Source of the DNA: Avisuccinivibrio_A sp964399665
Lineage (GTDB): Bacteria; Pseudomonadota; Gammaproteobacteria; Enterobacterales; Succinivibrionaceae
Assembly (NCBI GenBank): GCA_964399665.1
Contig: CAYNSI010000022.1
Location: 1 to 17,820 of the forward strand
Length of the DNA stretch: 17,820 nucleotides
Direction: 5' to 3'
The translations under genes were made by a program, and so were the position numbers. Positions 1 to 7,171 of this stretch are shown one piece after another. The notes under the pieces were generated by a model, which was not told the origin of the DNA, ran no database searches, and saw only the letters and a program-made list of their open reading frames with translations. Position 1 is the stretch's first letter. Each line of letters starts with the position of its first letter.

Positions 1-81
1 AAGATTTTTTTGGGATCTTTTGAGTGCCTGCCAACATGCAGCATTAACTTAAGGATTGTGCTGTAAACCATAGGCTTTGCT

Positions 82-1005
82 CTAGCAGATAGTTTCACCA
101 TGCTCTAAGAGAAAATCATTAACCTCAGCAATTGTGGGGATTGAAGAGCTTGCACCTTTTCTTGTTACTGCAAGTGCTGCGGCTGCAGAAGCTGTCTTAA
201 GTGCCAGGGCTCCGGCAATATTGCGTGAGATTGAGGTTATAAAATATCCCAGGAATGTATCTCCTGCTGCCGTGGTATCTACTGCGTCAACTGTAAAGGA
301 TTTGCAGTATACAGGTTCTTGATTGATTTCTTTTAGGATAGAACCCTGTGATCCCAGAGTAAGTACCAGTGAGCTGTTGGGAAATTTTAAGGCTAACTGT
401 TCTATGAGAACATATGGGCTAAGATCAGGATTTTTAGAAATTATTGCCGCCCCCTCAATCTCGTTGAAAATCAAAAAGGAGCATTTGTTCAAAGGCAATT
501 GCAGAAGTTCAGGTGTAAAAGGGGAGACGTTAAAGCATATTTTAAGTTTCTTTTCAGCCCCTCTATTTATTAGATAGTCAATGTTATTGATTTCATTTTG
601 TAAAACAAGATAATCCCCAGGGTTAAAATGGTCTAAGGTATTGTCAATATCATCATGGGTAATGGAGTTATTAGCTCCTGAAAAGAGCAGGATACAGTTT
701 TGCCCCTTTTGATCTACCTGAATAATAGTATGTCCAGAGGAAAGATCTCTTCTTTGCACAAACTCATCTGAAATACCGTTTTTGGCAAGTTCTTCCAGCA
801 AAATCTCTGAATCCAAAGCCCCCACGGCTCCGGCCTGATATACATCACCTCCAGCTTTTGCGGCAGCAATTGATTGATTAAGACCTTTGCCGCCAGCAAA
901 AATCTGCCTTGATAATGATGCCTTTGTCTCTCCCGGCTTTACAAAAGTATCTACAGTGTAGACATAATCAATATTAAGTGAGCCAAAATTTAAAATCTTT
1001 GCCAT
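82..1005 (-). CDS. rbsK-like: PfkB-family sugar kinase, ribokinase-like
   Basis: A 307-residue ATP-dependent sugar kinase of the PfkB/ribokinase family, probably cytoplasmic. Visible motifs: GSLNID (8-13) and AGGKGLNQ (37-44), which form the sugar site; LQNE (135-138); the NxxE metal/phosphate motif (N181-E184); LTLGSQGS (216-222); and the anion-hole/catalytic signature DTTAAGDTF (243-251) with D249 as the likely base. The positions that contact ribose in characterised RbsK proteins appear to be kept, so a furanose such as ribose or a deoxy/keto sugar is plausible; a 2-keto-3-deoxygluconate kinase role is less likely but possible. Length is normal for the family. I chose the ATG at 1005, which has AGGAT about 9 nt upstream, over the in-frame TTG at 1023. 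The gene is divergent from iclR, suggesting shared control with the plus-strand operon. Confidence 0.9.
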   Translation of the reverse strand: MAKILNFGSLNIDYVYTVDTFVKPGETKASLSRQIFAGGKGLNQSIAAAKAGGDVYQAGAVGALDSEILLEELAKNGISDEFVQRRDLSSGHTIIQVDQKGQNCILLFSGANNSITHDDIDNTLDHFNPGDYLVLQNEINNIDYLINRGAEKKLKICFNVSPFTPELLQLPLNKCSFLIFNEIEGAAIISKNPDLSPYVLIEQLALKFPNSSLVLTLGSQGSILKEINQEPVYCKSFTVDAVDTTAAGDTFLGYFITSISRNIAGALALKTASAAAALAVTRKGASSSIPTIAEVNDFLLEHGETIC

Positions 1006-1330
1006 AGAGCTTCTTATCCTCAAAAAATATCGCTAATGGAAACAGCGATATCCCCATAAGATCTTTGTGCTGTGAAGAGCAACTTATTGTCATTTAGCAA
1101 GCCCTCGGTGCAAACTAAATTCCAGGCAAAGTGTAAGTCAAAATTTCCCAATAAAAATCGTCTCTGTGAACAATTGTGAGTTATCTAACTAAAATGATTC
1201 ACATATGCGAACTTATCGCCATTGTGAACCAGAGTTTTAACCCAGATCAAATAACCAATAAGTTCCTTATTTTTTAGCATTGTGAAGCGAATTTTTGTGC
1301 TAACTTAAAGTCAGTAATGTTGTTCTTTCG
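1006..1330. promoter_or_regulatory. Divergent control region between the kinase and iclR
   Basis: This 325-nt non-coding stretch separates two divergently read genes, so it should hold both promoters and the operator of the IclR regulator. I see several TGTGAA words on the plus strand (1071, 1165, 1223, 1281) and TGTGAG at 1175. Three of them (1165, 1223, 1281) are spaced exactly 58 nt apart. The 14-bp near-palindrome TTCACATATGCGAA (1198-1211, one mismatched pair) is the best operator candidate, since IclR-family sites are usually short palindromes of this size. None of the TGTGA words has a partner at CRP spacing. On the minus strand a TTGACT hexamer (near 1137) resembles a -35 box, but I see no good -10 box. 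Assignment of a specific regulator is inference. Confidence 0.5.
1022..1051 (-). promoter_or_regulatory. Terminator-like hairpin in the kinase leader (possible attenuator)
   Basis: Read on the minus strand, the perfect 8-bp arms ATATCGCT and AGCGATAT (1044-1051 and 1027-1034) enclose a 9-nt loop and are followed at once by five T residues (1022-1026). This has the form of an intrinsic terminator, but no minus-strand gene lies upstream of it. It sits in the untranslated leader just before the kinase ribosome binding site, so an attenuator or an operator palindrome are the two readings. The stem base is AT-rich, so termination would be weak. Confidence 0.4.
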
Positions 1331-2179
1331 GTGGAATTTTGGTTCAAGGATATGAACGATTTTCTTCAAAAACCGCTAAGCACAGGGACAAGCAGGTCCA
1401 AAAGCTTAAAAATGGTCAAGTCGGTTTCTCGGGCTGTTGATCTTTTGCTGCTTTTTGCAGATAGCAGAAGGGACTTTACCTTACAAAATATCAGCGAATT
1501 ATTGGAGCTGCCAAAATCATCAACTTTTGACTTGGTAAATACCCTGGTAGAAAAGGGGATGTTAGAGGTCAAAAGTGTTTCTCAAAAAACTTATGGTCTG
1601 TCATTGATGGCATTTGAAATCGGGTCAGCCGCGGTAGCAGATGTTGGCGTTATCGATATTGCAAGACCGTATCTGCAGGAACTCAACAGGACCACCAGAG
1701 GTACGGTATTTCTTGGCACTGAAAATCGCGGCAGGATCATCTATCTTGACCGAGCTGAGGATTTATCGCTTATAAAAGCTGATGCCAGAGTCGGAGACAG
1801 ACGAAATCTTCACTCAACCTCATTGGGAAAGGCCATGCTTTTTGCATACAGTGATGATCTTATCTTAAAGCTGCTAGGACCTGAGCCATATCCAGCTAAT
1901 ACGCCTCTTACTAAGACTACTTCATTTGAAATACTTAAGGATGCCAAAGAGACACGTGCTCGTGGTTTTGCTGTTGATGATCGTGAAGATGGCCCAAATA
2001 TGTACTGTATAGGTTCAGTGGTGCGCAATCTTCATAATGAGCCGGTAGCTTCAATATCGGTATCAAGCCCGATAGGCACAGTAACTGAAGATAAAAAGAT
2101 TTTTATAGCTAATAAGGTAAAAGAAACTGCTTTGTTGATTTCAAAGCAATTGGGTTTTTGCGGTCAAATCCTTTATTAG
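1331..2179 (+). CDS. IclR-family transcriptional regulator
   Basis: A one-component DNA-binding regulator. The N-terminal winged helix-turn-helix spans about residues 30-85 (SVSRAVDLLLLF start, ISELLELPKSSTFDLVNTL recognition region). The C-terminal IclR effector domain spans about 100-275 and carries the hallmark LHSTSLGKA (160-168) and DDREDGPNMYCIGSVV (216-231) segments. Family members sense small carboxylates or sugar acids and repress or activate the adjacent catabolic operon, which fits the TRAP and aldolase genes downstream. The start is uncertain: the GTG at 1331 has no clear Shine-Dalgarno; the ATG at 1352 overlaps the stop of an 12-codon upstream reading frame (1317-1355, ATGA overlap), which would permit coupled translation; and the ATG at 1412 begins exactly at the conserved domain. 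It is read toward dctQ and is probably co-transcribed. Confidence 0.9.
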   Translation: MEFWFKDMNDFLQKPLSTGTSRSKSLKMVKSVSRAVDLLLLFADSRRDFTLQNISELLELPKSSTFDLVNTLVEKGMLEVKSVSQKTYGLSLMAFEIGSAAVADVGVIDIARPYLQELNRTTRGTVFLGTENRGRIIYLDRAEDLSLIKADARVGDRRNLHSTSLGKAMLFAYSDDLILKLLGPEPYPANTPLTKTTSFEILKDAKETRARGFAVDDREDGPNMYCIGSVVRNLHNEPVASISVSSPIGTVTEDKKIFIANKVKETALLISKQLGFCGQILY

Positions 2180-2203
2180 CGGTTATTGGGAGTTTAAAAG
2201 ATT

Positions 2204-2290
2204 ATGAGTGATGAATTTGTTCATGCTTTGTTAGAACAAAAGTATTCAAGCCGTCAGCTCAAGGAGAACTATGATGTCAAAGCTTTTTAG
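2204..2290 (+). CDS. Possible 28-residue small protein overlapping the dctQ start
   Basis: Between iclR and dctQ an ATG at 2204 opens a 28-codon frame ending TAG at 2288-2290, thus overlapping the first 20 nt of dctQ in another frame. A GGGAG element (2189-2193) lies about 10 nt before it. The product begins MSDEFVHALLEQKY and is mostly charged and amphipathic, with no membrane segment. It could be a real small protein, a leader peptide that couples translation into dctQ (whose Shine-Dalgarno lies inside this frame at 2261-2266), or chance. I recognise no family. Confidence 0.3.
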   Translation: MSDEFVHALLEQKYSSRQLKENYDVKAF

Positions 2291-2783
2291 TACTGTTGAT
2301 ACGGCAATACACTGGATTGAGGATGTGGTATCTGCCGTGTCTTTAGCTGCCGTTGTGGCAATTGCAGCGGCCAATACCATTGATAGGTATGTTTTTAGTT
2401 CCGGCTTTTTATGGGCTGATGAAGTCAATCAGGCACTTTTGGTCACTATGGCAATGTTTGGAAGTGCCAGAGCTGTACGCACCGGCGGGCATATTGAATT
2501 TAGTACCGTAAGTAATCTTCCTAAAACTAAGGCAGTTAAGATTGCTTTGAAAGCGATGATAAGCGGTATCACCATAGGCTTTGTGATTTTCCTGTTTATT
2601 ATCAGCGCACAATATGCCTCAAGTGGCACTATCTTAAGTGTGACACTAAAAGTTCCGCGCATGTACTACTACTTATCAATGCCTATAGGGTTTGGCTTAT
2701 GTATCTATGAGTATTTACTACACGTAAGAGGGCTGTTCCTAACAGAATTAAAGAGTAACGATCTTTCCCAAGGAGGCAGATAA
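2271..2783 (+). CDS. dctQ: TRAP transporter small permease subunit (DctQ family)
   Basis: A 170-residue inner-membrane subunit of a tripartite ATP-independent periplasmic (TRAP) transporter, which imports carboxylates or sugar acids using an ion gradient. Four hydrophobic segments are visible at roughly 19-40, 51-66, 88-110 and 128-152. The DctQ signatures WADEVNQALL (45-54) and RTGGHIEF (67-74) are present. The start ATG at 2271 has AAGGAG at 2261-2266; a second ATG follows directly as codon 2. One nucleotide separates its stop from dctM, as expected for subunits that assemble together. Confidence 0.93.
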   Translation: MMSKLFSTVDTAIHWIEDVVSAVSLAAVVAIAAANTIDRYVFSSGFLWADEVNQALLVTMAMFGSARAVRTGGHIEFSTVSNLPKTKAVKIALKAMISGITIGFVIFLFIISAQYASSGTILSVTLKVPRMYYYLSMPIGFGLCIYEYLLHVRGLFLTELKSNDLSQGGR

Positions 2784-2784
2784 A

Positions 2785-4095
2785 ATGGAAGCTGTTATTG
2801 GACTTTTAATTGTTCTGACCTTCATTTTTATTATTGTTGGACTGCCAATTTACATAAGTCTTCTTTTAACCGGTGTATTAAGTCTTGCAGTTTTAGCAGA
2901 AAGCACTGGTACACCCATGGCAACAGTAGCAGTATCACAAGCTATCTACAATGGCATGGGGAATCTGCCATTGCTGGCCATCCCATTTTTTATGCTCGCA
3001 GGCGAAATCATGAACCGTGGGGGCATTACTGAAAAATTGGTGAGATTTGCTTTACTTCTTATAGGTCGCCTGCCGGGAAGTCTTGCTCATGCCGGCATAG
3101 TCTCCAGTATGTTCTTTGGAGGGATCACCGGATCTGCACAAGCTAGTGCCTCATGTATCGGCGGTATTTTGATCCCCTCAATGAAAAAGGAAGGATATTC
3201 AGTACAAGAGTCTGTTGGGGTAATTGCCGCTGCGGCAGTATGTGGTCCAATTATTCCACCAAGCATCATTATGGTGGTATATGCAACAGCAGTAGGTGCC
3301 TCTGTTGGTTCTATGTTTATGGGAGGACTTATTCCGGGCATTTTGATCGGTTTGAGTCTAATGGCGGTAGTTTTTTTAAGAGAAAGGATCTGTCATTTTC
3401 CCCGGAGAACCGAGAAGCTGACTTTTCAAGAGGTGCGTACAGTTTTGCTTGATGCCATTGTTCCTCTTGGTATGCCTATCATTGTTGTAGGCGGCATTAT
3501 GGGAGGAATTTGTACTCCTACGGAAGCTGGAGCTATTTCGGTTGTGTATTCTCTTTTGGTAAGCTTTTTTGTGATTAGAACATTGAAGCTAAAAGATGTC
3601 TGGCCGATCTTGCTTTCTGCTGTCAACAGTGCTGCACCGCTGCTTCTTATTATTGCTTGTGCCAGGGTTTTCAGCTATGGGTTGACTGCTCTTCAGATGC
3701 CTGTGATGGTCAATGATCTGATTTTATCTATCACAGAAAACAAGTGGGTATTTCTCTTGCTTGTGAACATTCTCCTTCTCATTATGGGGATGTTCATGGA
3801 TGGCGGGGCAGCTGTAATCATCTTAGCTCCGATCTTAGCACCAGTTGCCATAGCCATGGATATTAGTCTCATCCACTTTGGGGTAGTGATGTGCCTTAAT
3901 TTAACTATAGGCTGCATTACACCTCCTCTGGGATATTGCCTGTTTATTGCGGGGAAAATAGCCAAAATCTCAATTGAGAAAACCATACGAGGTACCGTGC
4001 CATACCTTATTGCCGAGGTAATAATCCTGCTTTTAATTACTTATATTCCTGAACTTATTACCTACTTGCCTGAAATTTTAGGTTATGCAGTGTAA
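2785..4095 (+). CDS. dctM: TRAP transporter large permease subunit (DctM family)
   Basis: A 436-residue integral membrane protein that forms the transport channel of the TRAP system, with about a dozen hydrophobic segments. Typical DctM stretches are visible: the AIPFFMLAGEIM segment near 65, the FFGGITGSAQAS loop near 110, GPIIPPSIIMV near 155, a second-half loop with CTPTEAGAISVVYS near 245, and ITPPLGYCLF near 377. AGGAGG (2771-2776) precedes the ATG at 2785. Length matches the family (about 425-440). The dehydrogenase gene starts 10 nt after the stop. Confidence 0.95.
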   Translation: MEAVIGLLIVLTFIFIIVGLPIYISLLLTGVLSLAVLAESTGTPMATVAVSQAIYNGMGNLPLLAIPFFMLAGEIMNRGGITEKLVRFALLLIGRLPGSLAHAGIVSSMFFGGITGSAQASASCIGGILIPSMKKEGYSVQESVGVIAAAAVCGPIIPPSIIMVVYATAVGASVGSMFMGGLIPGILIGLSLMAVVFLRERICHFPRRTEKLTFQEVRTVLLDAIVPLGMPIIVVGGIMGGICTPTEAGAISVVYSLLVSFFVIRTLKLKDVWPILLSAVNSAAPLLLIIACARVFSYGLTALQMPVMVNDLILSITENKWVFLLLVNILLLIMGMFMDGGAAVIILAPILAPVAIAMDISLIHFGVVMCLNLTIGCITPPLGYCLFIAGKIAKISIEKTIRGTVPYLIAEVIILLLITYIPELITYLPEILGYAV

Positions 4096-4105
4096 GGAGA
4101 GCCTG

Positions 4106-5140
4106 ATGAGAAGGGTGGCATTAACAGATTATGGCAAGCTTGAGCTTTTAAATTTTGAAAAAGCTGAAGCATTGCAGTCTGGAACCGTAAAAGTTAGGGT
4201 TAAAGCTTGTGCTGTCTGCGGCAGTGATCTTGCCTTATTCAAAGGACAGCGTTCATTACAAGAGGAGAGGTACTTCGGGCATGAATTTGCAGGGATCGTA
4301 ACTGAACTTGGAGATCAATCCTTAGGTTTTACGGAGGGAATGGCAGTTGCAAGTGAGCTTAGTAGAACCTGTGGACAATGCCTTAACTGTTTAAACGGCA
4401 TGAGAAACTACTGCAAAAGTATGAATGAGGCTTTGCTCCCTGGCGGTTTTTCCGAGGAGACCCTGGTGCTGTGCAATAAGGAGTACAGCTTTCTAAGTCA
4501 GATCCCGGATGGTATTGACTTTGAAGTAGCATCGCTTTTGGAGCCAATGAACTGTGCCTACAGAATAGTCCAACAATCAGATTTTGACCCCAATTCCTCC
4601 GTGGTAATTTTGGGGCTTGGCGCTATGGGGTTGTTTTCAGCACTAATTTTAAGAAGTTTTGGGGTCAAATCAATTATTGGGGTAGACAAAAGCCCTTTGC
4701 GGTTAGAGAAGGTTAGATCTTTAAACATCATGGAAGTTATTGATCCCAGCTCCTCTTCATGGCAGGAACAGATAAGAACTCTTACTTCCAGTTATGGGGC
4801 AGATCTTATTATTGAAGCTACCGGCGCCATTCCTGTTTTAGGTGACGCTATAGCCTTAGTGCGCCCAGGAGGCCGTATTGTGGTGGCAAGTGTCTACCAT
4901 GCCAAGGCAGCAGATCTGGAATTAAAAGCCCTAATGCGCAAGGAATTGCATCTTGTGGGCGCAAAAGGACCATATCCTAACCTCAACTCAGACGGCACTT
5001 CCAAGTGTGTCAGCTGTCTAGTAAGTCTTAAGGATGAACTTAAAAAATTGATAAGCGTATACGACTACAAAGATGCCAAGATGGCCTTTGCAGATGCCAT
5101 GTCTGGTAAGGCTATCAAGTCGGTTATACGTTTTGATTAG
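4106..5140 (+). CDS. Zinc-dependent medium-chain alcohol/polyol dehydrogenase
   Basis: A 344-residue NAD(P)-dependent dehydrogenase of the threonine/sorbitol-dehydrogenase branch of the MDR superfamily. Catalytic zinc ligands are C38 (in CAVCGSD), H59-E60 (GHE) and E146 (LLEPMNC). Four structural-zinc cysteines are in the order C89, C92, C95, C103. The Rossmann signature GLGAMG lies at 170-175. It likely oxidises a hydroxyl of a sugar acid or polyol imported by the flanking TRAP system. I chose the ATG at 4106 because AAGGAG (4094-4099) precedes it by 6 nt and overlaps the dctM stop; an in-frame ATG at 4085 inside dctM lacks such a site. The gene lies unusually between dctM and dctP, which supports a direct link with the transported substrate. 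Confidence 0.9.
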   Translation: MRRVALTDYGKLELLNFEKAEALQSGTVKVRVKACAVCGSDLALFKGQRSLQEERYFGHEFAGIVTELGDQSLGFTEGMAVASELSRTCGQCLNCLNGMRNYCKSMNEALLPGGFSEETLVLCNKEYSFLSQIPDGIDFEVASLLEPMNCAYRIVQQSDFDPNSSVVILGLGAMGLFSALILRSFGVKSIIGVDKSPLRLEKVRSLNIMEVIDPSSSSWQEQIRTLTSSYGADLIIEATGAIPVLGDAIALVRPGGRIVVASVYHAKAADLELKALMRKELHLVGAKGPYPNLNSDGTSKCVSCLVSLKDELKKLISVYDYKDAKMAFADAMSGKAIKSVIRFD

Positions 5141-5170
5141 GCATGTAAAGTTAATTTTAGGAGAAGAAGC

Positions 5171-6190
5171 ATGAAAAGGATTGTAACGTTGGCTTGCGCC
5201 GCACTTTCTCTTGCAGGTATGGCAGGTTGCGGAGGAGAAACTAAGAGTCAGGATCCTACTGCGCCAACCGTGGTTAAATATTCAGTGGTATTTGCCTCAA
5301 GCGGCACACAAGCCGATGGGGCGCATGCTCTGGCTGAGCTTATAAAAGAGCATTCACAAGGTAGACTTGAGATGCAATTTTACCCTTCTGCGCAGCTTGG
5401 TGATAAGGTAGCTACTTTTGAGGGTTTGCAGAATGCAACCATTGAGATGACTGAGTGTGCGCTAACCGATCTGTCAGCATTTAATTCTATGTGGGCGGTG
5501 TTCTCTTTGCCATATCTTTGGGAAGATGGCGATCAAGCAATTAAGACTATTCAAGATCCTGCTGTAAGAAGTGTTCTTGAACAAAACGCAGAAGAGAATG
5601 GGTTCAAAATCATCGCGTGGACAGATCTTGGCGCTAGAAGTTTTGTCAATACCAGACGTCCTATTAATACTCCCGCAGATCTGTCAGGTCTTAAGATGCG
5701 TGTCATGGAAGATGCTGTTTTAGCAGCAGCTGTTGAAGCCATGGGAGCAATTGCTACTCCTCTGCCATTTAGTGAAGTTTACACCGGCATGCAGCAAGGG
5801 ACCATTGATGGTGCCGACTATCAGATCCCCAATGTCCTGGCAGCCTCATGGCAGGAGATCTGCAAGTATATGTCCATGACTGAGCATTTCATTATTCCCG
5901 ATGTAGTGTTCGTAAGTAAAGCATGGTTTGATCGTCTATCACCTGAAAATCAAGCGGCAATATTAGCAGCAGGAGAAGCTTTTACTGCCAAATGGAATGA
6001 AGAGATCTGGGCTAATGCTATGGATAATGCAAGGCAAAAATTAATTGCCGACGGCATGTCGATCATCGAAGTAGACAAAACCCCATTTGCACAAGCCGTA
6101 GAGCCTGTAGTAAATCGTTTTATCGCTGGTGCTGATGAAGATCAGAAAAAACTCTACGAGCTCATAACGGCTACAAGGCAGAAGTACTAA
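5171..6190 (+). CDS. dctP: TRAP transporter substrate-binding lipoprotein (DctP family)
   Basis: A 339-residue extracytoplasmic solute receptor for the TRAP permease. Residues 1-20 form a lipoprotein signal ending in the lipobox-like MAGC with C20 as the likely acylated residue, so it should be membrane-anchored. The DctP fold is marked by YPSAQLGD (71-78), the substrate carboxylate-clamp arginine R177 in LSGLKMRV, and the hinge QQGTIDGAD. Those features argue for an anionic ligand. AGGAG (5159-5163) precedes the ATG by 7 nt. It lies 30 nt after the dehydrogenase, which separates it from its permease genes. The second binding protein in this window (16292-17305) uses a conventional signal peptide and shares only family-level features. 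Confidence 0.93.
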   Translation: MKRIVTLACAALSLAGMAGCGGETKSQDPTAPTVVKYSVVFASSGTQADGAHALAELIKEHSQGRLEMQFYPSAQLGDKVATFEGLQNATIEMTECALTDLSAFNSMWAVFSLPYLWEDGDQAIKTIQDPAVRSVLEQNAEENGFKIIAWTDLGARSFVNTRRPINTPADLSGLKMRVMEDAVLAAAVEAMGAIATPLPFSEVYTGMQQGTIDGADYQIPNVLAASWQEICKYMSMTEHFIIPDVVFVSKAWFDRLSPENQAAILAAGEAFTAKWNEEIWANAMDNARQKLIADGMSIIEVDKTPFAQAVEPVVNRFIAGADEDQKKLYELITATRQKY

Positions 6191-6263
6191 GCTTATTGGA
6201 AGCTGTGCAACAAGACGTGACTAATAGAAAAATTCAAGTCAAGTTATAAGGTTAGAGAGTTTT

Positions 6264-7169
6264 ATGTATTCAAAAAGAATGTCCGGGGTAGTAGTTCCTA
6301 CTATTACTCCTATGCACGAAGATGGTTCTTTAGATGAGCAGTCTTTAGCTGACTATATTGAATTTTTAGCAGCAGAAGAAGTGGGCTGTTTATATCCTAA
6401 TGGAACTAATGGAGAGAGCTTGCTTTTAAGTGAGCAGGAGCGCCAAAGAGCAGCTGAGATCATATGTAAAGTCAATAGCAATCGCTTGCCGCTTTTTATC
6501 CAGTGCGGGAGTATGACTACCAATGAAACCGTCTCTCATGTAAAGCATGCTGTAAAGATAGGTGCTGATGGAGTAGGGATCATGTCACCTGCCTTTTTCC
6601 CGCTGGATGAAGAGGCTCTTTTTAATTACTATGAAGCCGCATGTGCTGTGGTCCCAAGTGACTTCCCGATTTATATCTACAACATTCCAGGATGTACTAC
6701 CAATGATGTAAGTCCACATCTTTTGGGACGACTTTTGGATGCTTTTCCTAATATTGTGGGGATCAAATATAGTTGTGCAAATCTTATACAAGTTGAAGAC
6801 TACCTAAGATGTTCAAAGCGAAGAGTAGATCTCTTAATAGGTTGTGACAGCTTGTTTTTGCAGTGCCTTACAACTGGTGGAGTAGGAGCTGTAACAGGTC
6901 CTGGAGCGGTATTTTATAAGCGCTTTAAACGCCTTTACAACCAATTTAAAGAAGGTGATCTTAAAGGTGCCATAAAGACTCAAACTCAGATCGTAAAGTT
7001 AGATCGTGCGTTGGCTGGAGTTCCTGGGATTCCGGCACTCAAGGCTATGTTGAAAAATTTAGGAATCATTAAATCAGATTTTTGTCGTAGACCGCTTCGC
7101 AGGCTTAGTCAAGCAGAATATGACACCATTAATGCTGTAATGGCAGAGTACGACAAAGAGGAGGCTTAA
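6264..7169 (+). CDS. DapA/N-acetylneuraminate-lyase family aldolase or dehydratase
   Basis: A 301-residue class I (Schiff-base) TIM-barrel enzyme of the DHDPS/NAL family. The lysine that forms the imine with a pyruvate moiety is K168 in GIKYS, and the proton-relay tyrosine is Y139 in YIYN. Two features argue against lysine-pathway dihydrodipicolinate synthase: the usual GTTGE loop reads GTNGE (47-51), and the arginine that normally follows YNVPS and holds aspartate semialdehyde is replaced (YNIPGCT, C144). A 2-keto-3-deoxy sugar-acid aldolase or dehydratase is therefore more likely. The start ATG at 6264 has a weak AGAGAG element. It is followed after 2 nt by an oxidoreductase and is part of the same operon; the 73-nt gap before it holds no clear terminator. 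Confidence 0.88.
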   Translation: MYSKRMSGVVVPTITPMHEDGSLDEQSLADYIEFLAAEEVGCLYPNGTNGESLLLSEQERQRAAEIICKVNSNRLPLFIQCGSMTTNETVSHVKHAVKIGADGVGIMSPAFFPLDEEALFNYYEAACAVVPSDFPIYIYNIPGCTTNDVSPHLLGRLLDAFPNIVGIKYSCANLIQVEDYLRCSKRRVDLLIGCDSLFLQCLTTGGVGAVTGPGAVFYKRFKRLYNQFKEGDLKGAIKTQTQIVKLDRALAGVPGIPALKAMLKNLGIIKSDFCRRPLRRLSQAEYDTINAVMAEYDKEEA

Positions 7170-7171
7170 AT

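Noticed and set aside
1..81. Possible terminator for the kinase (AAGAT/ATCTT around 1-20)
   Set aside because: Five-base AT-rich stem at the window edge, without a convincing T tract on the minus strand.
1165..1203. CRP-like binding site from the TGTGA words
   Set aside because: None of the TGTGA words has TCACA after a 6-nt spacer; the inverted partner at 1198-1203 is too far away.
6191..6263. Terminator after the plus-strand dctP
   Set aside because: Only a 5-bp AGCTT/AAGCT stem without a T run; the following gene is probably in the same transcript.
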